A stretch of 7,212 bases of DNA. Origin: a candidate division WWE3 bacterium. GTDB taxonomy: Bacteria; Patescibacteriota; 4484-211; JAGQKX01. Position 1 is the first letter of the stretch. Each line of letters starts with the position of its first letter. Both the position numbers and the translations under genes were made by a program. Of the stretch, positions 1-7,105 are shown in pieces. The stretch is taken from contig JAGQKX010000036.1 in NCBI GenBank assembly GCA_020429905.1, positions 1-7,212 on the forward strand, written 5' to 3'. The notes under the pieces were generated by a model. That model did no database searches, was not told the DNA's origin, and saw nothing but the letters and a program-made list of their open reading frames with translations.

Positions 1-1967
1 TGTCAGTTGGAGAGAATACTTTTTACATTCGTACGTGGGATAATGCTTGTAACGTAAGCAGTACGTACGTTACGGCGATCTTAAAATACAACGCGGATGC
101 ACCGTCAGCACCTCAAAATCTAGTCGCTACACCCACTTCAAACTCGATAAATTCATTTTCTTTTTCCTGGGATATTCCTAATGATTTTCAAGGGGCGGAA
201 AGTGGTCTCAGCTACTGCTATACGATTAATACCCAACCAAGTGCCTCAACTTGTACATTCACATCAAATAATTCTTTATCAGCTGATGCCTATGCCACCC
301 AACCGCAAGTGAATACATTTTATCTAGTGACTAAAGATGAAGCTGGCAACATTAATTATTCTGATTATGCTTCAGTAGATTTTACTGCTGACACTCTAGC
401 ACCTGGACTTCCTAGAAATATTGATGTTTCAGACGTTTCAATAAAAAATACAGAAAATTGGAAGTTAGCAATCTCGTGGGATGAACCTGAAAATGTTGGC
501 TCAGGACCGGGAGATGCAGAAGTAGATCATTATGCCGTATATCGAAGTATAGAAGCTACATCTTGTTCTGATTCATTCTCCGACTTCAATGAGATTGGAT
601 CTATAGCCGGAACAACGTACGTTGACACTAATCTCGATCAACAAAACTATTACTATTGCGTTAAAGCCTGTGATTCGACTAATAACTGTTCCGCGACCTC
701 TGAAACCTCTACTGGATACCCAGACGGTAAATTTACTGAGCCCGCTGAACTCATAGCACAACCCACTATCTCAGGCTTAACCACTAAAAAGGCGACCATC
801 AGCTGGGCGACAGATCGAACGTCAGATAGTAAAATCGCTTTCGGTACCGAGTCTGAAACTTATTTTGAAGAGGAACCATCTAATTCTGATCAAGTAATTG
901 AACACTCGATCACTCTGAACAATTTAAATCCAGGAACAACCTATTATTATGTCGCTAAGTGGACGGATGAAGACGGTAACACGGGAATTAGTGATGAATT
1001 ACTCTTTACTACAGATCCAGCTCCTACGGTGAAGGATGTAACGATCTCATCAATTGGTCTTAATAATGCCGTAATCAAATATACGACGGTGAGTGCGACC
1101 AAAGCAAAAATCTACTATGGTCCTACGACCGCTTTTGGTGGTGCCTCAGAAACAACAACTTCACCGGCGGAATCAACATATACGACGATTTTAGATTCGT
1201 TGACAGACGGCACAAAATATAACTTCAAGATTAATACTTTTGATACGGATGGTTACGAATACGAAGGAACTATTTTAGATTTCACTACCATCGCCCGACC
1301 ACAAATTAGTGATGTCAGAGTGCAACAAATTGTCGGCACCGCTCAAACTGCAATTTTAGTGACGTGGAACAGTAATACAGAAATCTCCTCAATTGTTGAC
1401 TATTATCCAACAGATACACCTACAGCAAATAGAACCGAAGTGGATGTTAATAGGGTGTCAGGTGAGCATCGTTCAATTGTGTCAGGTTTGCTCGCTCAGA
1501 CGCCATATTCTCTAGTTGTCAGAGGAATCGATGGATATGGAAACGAGGCTACTTCTGATATCCAAAGCTTCACGACCGCAACCGATACTCGACCACCAAA
1601 GATAACCAACCTCAAAGTTGACAGTTCAGTTGTCAGTACCGAAGGTAGTCAACCATCGGCTCAGGTAGTGGTTACTTGGGATACTGATGAACCGACAACC
1701 TCTCAAATTGAGTTTGCCGAGGGAACGGGTACAACATATTCGCAGAAAACGCTTGAAGATTCTAATTTGACTTCTAATCACTTAGTCGTAATTTCTGGAC
1801 TCTCGCCTTCAAAGGTATATCACTTAAGAGCGGTCAGCCAGGATAGTGCCGGCAATATTGGAACTTCTGTAGATACGGTGACCATAACTCCCAAAGCTAC
1901 CACGAATGCGCTTGATTTGGTTATCGGTAATCTTCGTGAAGTCTTTGGTTTCTTAGGAGACCTTTGA
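1..1967 (+). CDS. Fn3-repeat surface protein, C-terminal part (5' end outside window)
   Basis: The reading frame is open from base 3 to the TGA at 1965-1967 and gives 654 residues, with the true start left of the window. The GTG at 309 is not a start: the 102 codons before it match residues 764-865 of the downstream paralogue. The protein is a chain of Fn3-like beta-sandwich domains. The last four carry the pattern ISW...SKIAFG...ITLNNL-PGTTYYY...DEDGN, typical of Fn3 and purple-acid-phosphatase N-terminal-like domains. Seven cysteines, all in the first half (for example SYC, YYYCVKAC, NNC), are conserved in the paralogue and probably form disulfides outside the cell. The C-terminus is ALDLVIGNLREVFGFLGDL, also shared. 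No LPXTG motif or enzyme active site is seen. It is probably a secreted or surface-anchored adhesin or structural protein; its ligand is unknown. Compared with the paralogue it has a 5-residue insertion (GPGDAEVDH region, near 509-535) and is one residue shorter near 1625-1670. Confidence 0.93.
   Translation, partial: SVGENTFYIRTWDNACNVSSTYVTAILKYNADAPSAPQNLVATPTSNSINSFSFSWDIPNDFQGAESGLSYCYTINTQPSASTCTFTSNNSLSADAYATQPQVNTFYLVTKDEAGNINYSDYASVDFTADTLAPGLPRNIDVSDVSIKNTENWKLAISWDEPENVGSGPGDAEVDHYAVYRSIEATSCSDSFSDFNEIGSIAGTTYVDTNLDQQNYYYCVKACDSTNNCSATSETSTGYPDGKFTEPAELIAQPTISGLTTKKATISWATDRTSDSKIAFGTESETYFEEEPSNSDQVIEHSITLNNLNPGTTYYYVAKWTDEDGNTGISDELLFTTDPAPTVKDVTISSIGLNNAVIKYTTVSATKAKIYYGPTTAFGGASETTTSPAESTYTTILDSLTDGTKYNFKINTFDTDGYEYEGTILDFTTIARPQISDVRVQQIVGTAQTAILVTWNSNTEISSIVDYYPTDTPTANRTEVDVNRVSGEHRSIVSGLLAQTPYSLVVRGIDGYGNEATSDIQSFTTATDTRPPKITNLKVDSSVVSTEGSQPSAQVVVTWDTDEPTTSQIEFAEGTGTTYSQKTLEDSNLTSNHLVVISGLSPSKVYHLRAVSQDSAGNIGTSVDTVTITPKATTNALDLVIGNLREVFGFLGDL
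3..1964 (+). repeat. Tandem gene duplication, copy 1 (visible part)
   Basis: This stretch is paralogous to 4292-6241. The translations align along the whole length with only two indels: five residues extra here in the third visible domain, and one fewer in the last Fn3 domain. By eye about two-thirds of residues are identical, including blocks such as KNTENW, PDGKFTEPAE, TTKKATISW, AKWTDEDGNTG, FTTATDTRP and SPSKVYHLRAVS. Third codon positions differ widely, so this is an old duplication and not a recent copy or assembly artefact. Confidence 0.9.
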
Positions 1968-1993
1968 ATTGATCTACCCAAATAAGCTACACT
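1964..1993 (+). promoter_or_regulatory. Candidate promoter of the second surface-protein gene
   Basis: TTGAAT (1964-1969) and TACACT (1988-1993) are separated by 18 bp and resemble sigma70-type -35 and -10 boxes, each with 4 of 6 consensus bases. The -35 box overlaps the TGA stop of the preceding gene. Transcription would start about 7 nt after the -10 box, near base 2000, so the mRNA would begin almost at the ATG at 2003. No Shine-Dalgarno sequence lies in the 35-nt gap, which fits a leaderless transcript. Short matches like these also arise by chance in AT-rich DNA. Confidence 0.45.
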
Positions 1994-2002
1994 GAACATA
2001 AC

Positions 2003-5000
2003 ATGCACAAATTTCTTCGAAAAAAAGTTGTGATCTTTGAATGGGAAATTGATATTGTTATAATTTTAGTCCTATTTTTGGGAATCCTCCTTGGAACTTA
2101 TATAGCATTGTCGGGAATTACGGCTCATCTTTTTGCAGATTCAGCAGACTCAGTTACTCAAACAACTGATACTCATTTTTCACAAGGATCATTAAGCAAT
2201 GTTGTCGTTAGTGGATCAGGAGATAGTGGTAGTCTCAGTCTTGCTGGTTCAGCCGGCCCAGACAACACACTCTATAGAAGGAAACTCACTTTCGATAATT
2301 TGGGTCAAGCAGAAAATCTCACTAATTTTCCCGTCTTAATCTCACTTAATTCTGCTAATTTTGATTTCTCTAAAGCACAGGGTGACGGTGACGATGTACG
2401 ATTTACCGATAGCGATGGCACTACACAACTCGATTATGAAATCGAATCATATGACTCAATTTCAGAGACCGCATCAATCTGGGTCAAAGTCCCACAAATT
2501 GATCAAAACTCAAATAGTGATTTTATCTATATGTATTACGGAAATGACACTTTGAGCACAACCCAAAGCGCATCCGGTGTTTGGGAGAGCGATTACGCGA
2601 TGGTCTACCATTTCGCAGAAGCAAATGGAACAACAGGTGCAGATTCAGTTCTTGATAGTACTGGAAATACAGCCGGTACCCCAACGTCCGGAATAAGCTT
2701 TGGCCAATCGGGAAAAATAGGATCAAGCGTCAATTTGTCCTCAGGGACAGGCATCTCACTCGGTAGTTTAGGTTCTCCGTTACTCCCTATAGGCGAGACA
2801 ATCTCATTCTGGTTTAATATCAATAATTATTCCTCACCATCTCGTCAAAATCCATTTGATCAGGCGTATGGGGGATGGGGAACAATGACATTAGAAACGA
2901 ACAGTCGTATTAGCTGGTATTTTGGATCTAACGGAGGCAATGCTAGTCCTTATGGGGGATATCAGTCCAACAATATGGCCGAAAATGGAAACTGGGTACA
3001 TGTTACCGCAGTCAGAGATCCTTCAACCCATACGTATAGTTGGTATAAGGATGGTGCCTATCTTAATGGCAGTAGCTACACTGCTTCATATCCGGTTATT
3101 AATACACGTACTTTTACTATTGGAGATGGATACGTAAATCCGTTTAATGGACGCATAGATGAATTTAGAATCTCAAATCAAGTTCGTTCCGCTGATTGGA
3201 TCTCGGCAACGTATTTGTCAGATACAAATACGTTTGTTTCATATGGGTCTGAAGAGACAACCCTTCAGACATTCGGTACCTGGTCATCTCCTACTAATTC
3301 GAATGTTATTAATCTAACTTGGAATGGGGGTTGGGGAGACGGTATAAATGATGCTTCGACAGCATTCACAGCTGATATTTCTAACGCATCAGCTAGTTCA
3401 TCGATCACTTTTAAAATTAGAACTGCTTCGTCACCAGCTGCCCTGAATACGGCAAGCTATCAAATACTGGGTACGGCGGTGAGTTCCCCCTTTACTCTCA
3501 CCAAAGGTGATCTAGATTTGTTAGGGCTTTCTACGGGCACAAGCGGAAAATATGTCCAAATTCAAGCTGAATTTTCTCAGTCTAATGGCAATAATCCTAC
3601 CCTCAACTCCTTTACAATTTATCATGCGGGTGATGATACTGAACCGAACGCTAACGCATCATCAATCCTAGCTCAAAAAGAGAGCGGGGGAGACTCGTTT
3701 TTAACTGATGAATGGATAAACGGAGATGAGCCATATTTCAGCTGGACGGCCGGAAGCGATACTCAAGCCGGACTAAAAGGATACTGTTTGTATCTAGGAA
3801 CCGATTCTGGAGCCGATCCGAGTACCACTAAGGGAATACTGGGGACCAGTCCAGTTACTACGACTGGATCGACTTGTGGATTTATTGTCAATGCCACAAA
3901 CATTAATTTCGCCACCGCCAGTTACCGTGGGACGACATGGCTTACATCTTCAAGTGATATATACTATTTCAAAATAAAAGCAATTGATAATGCTAACAAT
4001 ATTTTTAATACCTCAGAAGTCTTTTCTTTTAAATTCGACAATACACCGCCAGAAAATCCGACAGGGTTATCGGCTCCTCAAGGATTTTTACGATCGATTG
4101 AATCTTTTACGATTGCGTGGTCGACTAGCGGTGCGGCAGCAGCGGTTGATACACACTCTCTCGTAAAAGGTTATCAATACAAAATAGGCAGTTCAGGTAC
4201 TTGGTACGGTTCTAATCATACTGGCTCAGGTAATTGTGATGATGTTTTAACTTCTAGTGCATATACCCTAGACTCAAACTACGATTCACTGACGACAGGA
4301 GAAAATGCTTTTTATTTTAGAACAATTGATAATGCTTGTAATTTTAGTAGTTCCACGATCACAGCTATTCTCAAATATAATGCCGATGCACCTTCAGCTC
4401 CTGAAAATTTAGCTGTAACGCCTTCGACCAATACGATTAATTCCTTTTCGTTCAGCTGGGAACTGCCCACAGATTTTCAGGGTAACGCTTCGGCATTAAG
4501 TTATTGTTATACAGTTAATACGCTTCCTTCAGCTACAAATTGCAATTTTACAAACGACAATTTACTTTCCACTGATGCATACGCTACACAACCAGGGACT
4601 AATACCATGTATGTTGTAGCGAGAGATGAAGCGAGCAATATCAATTACGGTGATTATGTCTCAGTTGAATTCACCGCCAACACACCTGCACCCGGTATGG
4701 CAAGAAATATTGATGTAGCTGATATTTCGGTAAAAAACACAGAAAATTGGAGATTAGCCATAGCCTGGGATGAACCAAGTAATCCGGGAGCCGGGATAAG
4801 CAAATATGACGTGTATCGCTCAACTTCAGAATCAAGTTGTTCAAGTGCATTTACTGATTTCGTTCTGATTGGGTCAACAGCCGGTCTAACCTATTCAGAT
4901 ACTGGGTTGATACAACAAGATTATTATTACTGTGTAAAAGCTTGTGATTCAGCGAATAATTGTTCAGCCGTATCTGATACAGCGACAGGATTTCCAGATG

Positions 5001-6244
5001 GCAAATTCACTGAACCAGCTGAAATTGTTTCCAACCCAGTTGCCTCCTCAATCACTACAAAGAAGGCAACTATATCTTGGGTCACTGGCCGAACCTCTGA
5101 CTCTAAAATCGCCTATGGTATTTCATCAGAAGAGTATTTTGATGAGGAACCGTCGAATTCTAATCATGTGACTAATCATGCTATTACCTTAAATAATCTC
5201 GAACCGGGAACAACCTATTTCTATATTGCAAAATGGACTGACGAGGATGGTAACACGGGTATGAGTGATGAACGATCATTTACAACCGATCCACCACCTA
5301 TTTTGCAAGAGGTATCCACGACCAACATAAATCTTAATTCGGCTATAGTGCGTTTCACCTCCACTAATGCAGTCGGGGCTAAAGTATACTTCGGTCCATC
5401 GACGAATTTTGGTGGAGTAGAAGACGTGGCAACATCTCCTCTGGAATCGACCTATTCGGTTCCTATAAATAACTTGACAGATGGCACAAAATACTTTTTC
5501 AAAGTAAATCTCATTGATCCCGAAGGAAGCGAATATGATGGCGATATTAATTCTTTTGAAACACTCCCACGGCCTCGTATTTCAAATGTTCGATTACAGC
5601 AAGTCACTGGTACCGCTCAGCCATCAGTTCTTGTCACATGGAGTTCAAACACCGAAATTTCTTCGATTGTGACTTATTATCCTGAAACAATTCCCACTGC
5701 TAGTCAGAACGAGGTAGATGTTGTGAGGATAAGTGGCGAGCATAGAACACTGATCACCGGTCTGTTTCCGGAAACAACATATAATCTTGTTGTTTCTGGT
5801 CAAGATAGACTAGGTAATGAAGCTACATCAGATATCCAAAGATTTACTACTGCAACGGATACACGCCCGGCACAGATTACTAATTTACAAGTAGAATCTG
5901 TAATTGATAAGAATAATGCATCCGGGCAAAGTACTGCACAGATTTCAGTAGTATGGAATACGGATGAACCGGCTACTTCACAAGTGGAATTTGGAGAGGG
6001 AACAGGAACGACATATGCTCAAAGGACCCAAGAGGATTCAAATCTTACATTTAATCATTTTGTTATCATTTCTGGAATATCTCCTTCAAAGGTTTATCAC
6101 CTTCGTGCTGTCTCACGGGATTCAGCGGGAAATGTCGGTAATTCAATTGATACAGTCACTATTACTCCAAAAGCAACTGATAATGCGCTTGATCTAGTCA
6201 TCGCCAATCTACAATCAATATTTGGATTTTTAGGAAATTTGTAA
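2003..6244 (+). CDS. Giant surface protein: TM segment, DUF2341, LamG, Fn3 repeats
   Basis: The protein is complete at 1413 residues. The ATG at 2003 is chosen because it alone includes the membrane segment; it has no Shine-Dalgarno sequence. Residues 1-15 are partly basic, and about 18-38 are strongly hydrophobic. This is a signal anchor or a signal peptide, with possible cleavage after LFA-45. A Ser/Gly/Asp-rich linker follows. Residues 88-195 match DUF2341 (YRRKLTFDN, FPVLISL, DDVRFTDSDG, DYEIESYD, YMYYGN). Residues 198-415 match a LamG/concanavalin-like domain (YHFAE, ISFWFN, WVHVTAVRD, YKDGAYLNG, GRIDEFRISN), a fold that often binds glycans. About 420-545 is a further beta-rich region. 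From 546 to 1389 there are about eight Fn3/Ig-like domains, the last four of the SKIAYG...ITLNNLEPGTTYFY type. All ten cysteines lie between 595 and 987. The tail ALDLVIANLQSIFGFLGNL matches the upstream paralogue. It is probably an extracellular adhesin or cell-surface fibre. No LPXTG motif and no catalytic site were recognised. Confidence 0.95.
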   Translation: MHKFLRKKVVIFEWEIDIVIILVLFLGILLGTYIALSGITAHLFADSADSVTQTTDTHFSQGSLSNVVVSGSGDSGSLSLAGSAGPDNTLYRRKLTFDNLGQAENLTNFPVLISLNSANFDFSKAQGDGDDVRFTDSDGTTQLDYEIESYDSISETASIWVKVPQIDQNSNSDFIYMYYGNDTLSTTQSASGVWESDYAMVYHFAEANGTTGADSVLDSTGNTAGTPTSGISFGQSGKIGSSVNLSSGTGISLGSLGSPLLPIGETISFWFNINNYSSPSRQNPFDQAYGGWGTMTLETNSRISWYFGSNGGNASPYGGYQSNNMAENGNWVHVTAVRDPSTHTYSWYKDGAYLNGSSYTASYPVINTRTFTIGDGYVNPFNGRIDEFRISNQVRSADWISATYLSDTNTFVSYGSEETTLQTFGTWSSPTNSNVINLTWNGGWGDGINDASTAFTADISNASASSSITFKIRTASSPAALNTASYQILGTAVSSPFTLTKGDLDLLGLSTGTSGKYVQIQAEFSQSNGNNPTLNSFTIYHAGDDTEPNANASSILAQKESGGDSFLTDEWINGDEPYFSWTAGSDTQAGLKGYCLYLGTDSGADPSTTKGILGTSPVTTTGSTCGFIVNATNINFATASYRGTTWLTSSSDIYYFKIKAIDNANNIFNTSEVFSFKFDNTPPENPTGLSAPQGFLRSIESFTIAWSTSGAAAAVDTHSLVKGYQYKIGSSGTWYGSNHTGSGNCDDVLTSSAYTLDSNYDSLTTGENAFYFRTIDNACNFSSSTITAILKYNADAPSAPENLAVTPSTNTINSFSFSWELPTDFQGNASALSYCYTVNTLPSATNCNFTNDNLLSTDAYATQPGTNTMYVVARDEASNINYGDYVSVEFTANTPAPGMARNIDVADISVKNTENWRLAIAWDEPSNPGAGISKYDVYRSTSESSCSSAFTDFVLIGSTAGLTYSDTGLIQQDYYYCVKACDSANNCSAVSDTATGFPDGKFTEPAEIVSNPVASSITTKKATISWVTGRTSDSKIAYGISSEEYFDEEPSNSNHVTNHAITLNNLEPGTTYFYIAKWTDEDGNTGMSDERSFTTDPPPILQEVSTTNINLNSAIVRFTSTNAVGAKVYFGPSTNFGGVEDVATSPLESTYSVPINNLTDGTKYFFKVNLIDPEGSEYDGDINSFETLPRPRISNVRLQQVTGTAQPSVLVTWSSNTEISSIVTYYPETIPTASQNEVDVVRISGEHRTLITGLFPETTYNLVVSGQDRLGNEATSDIQRFTTATDTRPAQITNLQVESVIDKNNASGQSTAQISVVWNTDEPATSQVEFGEGTGTTYAQRTQEDSNLTFNHFVIISGISPSKVYHLRAVSRDSAGNVGNSIDTVTITPKATDNALDLVIANLQSIFGFLGNL
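4292..6241 (+). repeat. Tandem gene duplication, copy 2
   Basis: This is the partner of the unit at 3-1964 and covers residues 764-1413 of the full-length protein. The N-terminal DUF2341 and LamG part of this gene has no visible counterpart in the window, because the first copy is cut by the left edge. Whether copy 1 has the same N-terminal domains cannot be told from here. Confidence 0.9.
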
Positions 6245-6256
6245 TTTGTGGTACAT

Positions 6257-6262
6257 TATAAT
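6257..6262 (+). promoter_or_regulatory. Perfect -10 box TATAAT upstream of the ABC gene
   Basis: TATAAT lies in the 51-nt gap after the surface-protein stop codon. A start near 6269 would give a leader of about 27 nt before the ATG at 6296. No good -35 box is found at 16-18 bp: the closest, TTTGTA at 6238-6243, leaves only 13 bp. A second, weaker -10-like TACTAT at 6283-6288 lies 7 nt before the ATG and would give a leaderless transcript. Either suggests that the ATPase gene can be transcribed separately from the surface proteins. Confidence 0.4.
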
Positions 6263-6265
6263 TAA

Positions 6266-6279
6266 CGCGTAATTGCGCG
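6266..6279 (+). other. Short CGCG inverted repeat in the ABC leader
   Basis: Two CGCG tetramers (6266-6269 and 6276-6279) flank a 6-nt AT-rich loop. They can form a 4-bp GC stem and are also near-direct copies (AATTAACGCG and TAATTGCGCG). The element lies between the TATAAT box and the start codon. It has no U-tract and is too short for a convincing terminator. It could be an operator half-site pair or chance; the sequence does not decide. Confidence 0.2.
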
Positions 6280-6295
6280 ATCTACTATTTAAGAT

Positions 6296-7105
6296 ATGGC
6301 AGAACCTAACAAGTCATCAATCATCGAAGTTTCTAAAGTTTCAAAATCGTTTTCTGTTGGCGATCAAATGGTTCCGGTATTGTTTGATGTTAGTTTTTCT
6401 GTAAACGATGGAGATTTTGTGATTATTTTTGGACCATCTGGAAGTGGTAAATCCACATTGCTCCACATCATGTTAGGACTAGAACCCCCCACAGAAGGTA
6501 CGGTCATGTTGGTCGGTGAGGACATTTATTCCTATAGAACTGAAGATGACCGAGCTGTACTCAGAAAACAGCTGATTGGTATGGTTTATCAACAGCCTAA
6601 CTGGATAAAATCGCTTAATGTTATCGAGAACGTTGCCTTTCCGTTGTTACTATTAGGTACTGACAAAGCTTTATCTATTGAAAAGGCGCGCGACGAACTA
6701 AAGAAAGTAAATATGCTTGAAAAAGCAGAATACAAGCCAACCGAGCTCTCTGGAGGACAGCAACAACGTATCGCCCTTGCCCGAGCGCTTATTAACAATC
6801 CAGAAATCATTATCGCTGACGAGCCAACCGGTAACTTAGATTTCACTTCGGGGCAGGATATGATGAAGCTTCTCAGTGATTTAAATACTGAGGAAAGCCG
6901 GACAATTGTGATGGTTACGCACGACTTGGAATATATCCGTTATGCTAAGTCAGTTGTACGTGTACTTGATGGAAAAATAATGAAGGTTTATTCTGGTAAA
7001 GAAAAGGATGAACTAGGAAAAGAATTAACCTACAAGCGAGGTTTCGTCGGAGAGGAAGAACTTGACGGAGCTTCAGAGGATAACAGTGGCAAAAAAACAA
7101 AGTAA
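6296..7105 (+). CDS. ABC transporter ATP-binding protein, LolD/MacB/FtsE type
   Basis: This 269-residue cytoplasmic ATPase would power a membrane permease. All nucleotide-binding motifs are intact: Walker A GPSGSGKS (46-53), Q-loop VYQQ (Q99), ABC signature LSGGQQQR (151-158), Walker B IIIADEP (171-177) with catalytic E176, D-loop GNLD (179-182) and the switch histidine in THD (H209). PTGNLD after Walker B is the usual form in the LolD/MacB/FtsE group, whose members drive lipoprotein extraction, peptide or macrolide efflux, or mechanical signalling rather than solute import. The core ends near residue 230. The charged tail of about 40 residues (EEELDGASEDNSGKKTK end) is longer than in typical LolD. 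The ATG at 6296 is the first start in frame after the promoter region and lacks a Shine-Dalgarno sequence. The next gene overlaps the 3' end by 20 nt, so the two are probably co-translated. The substrate cannot be read from the ATPase. Confidence 0.95.
   Translation: MAEPNKSSIIEVSKVSKSFSVGDQMVPVLFDVSFSVNDGDFVIIFGPSGSGKSTLLHIMLGLEPPTEGTVMLVGEDIYSYRTEDDRAVLRKQLIGMVYQQPNWIKSLNVIENVAFPLLLLGTDKALSIEKARDELKKVNMLEKAEYKPTELSGGQQQRIALARALINNPEIIIADEPTGNLDFTSGQDMMKLLSDLNTEESRTIVMVTHDLEYIRYAKSVVRVLDGKIMKVYSGKEKDELGKELTYKRGFVGEEELDGASEDNSGKKTK
7075..7080 (+). promoter_or_regulatory. Ribosome binding site AGAGGA for the gene at 7086
   Basis: AGAGGA lies inside the end of the ATPase gene, 5 nt before a GTG at 7086, and supports that codon as start. 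It is the clearest Shine-Dalgarno-like sequence that sets a start in the window. A similar AGAGGAAG at 7051-7058 precedes an in-frame TTG at 7062 and offers an alternative start eight codons upstream. Confidence 0.6.

Noticed and set aside
309..311. GTG as the start of the first gene
   Set aside because: The frame is open to base 3, and the translation before 309 aligns with the paralogue, so this is an internal valine.
1965..1967. Recoded TGA (glycine code of Gracilibacteria/SR1)
   Set aside because: This TGA sits exactly at the conserved C-terminus where the paralogue has TAA, and no TGA occurs inside the coding frames, so it is a stop.
573..2008. Minus-strand open frames of about 62 codons at 573-761 and 1820-2008
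   Set aside because: They lie opposite a clearly coding frame, have no recognisable domain, and their composition is that expected of antisense shadows.
3..6241. Recent duplication, recombination or assembly duplication
   Set aside because: The two copies differ throughout at synonymous sites and no long identical nucleotide block was seen.
6266..6279. Rho-independent terminator after the second surface-protein gene
   Set aside because: The stem is only 4 bp and no T-run follows. No better hairpin was found in the gap.
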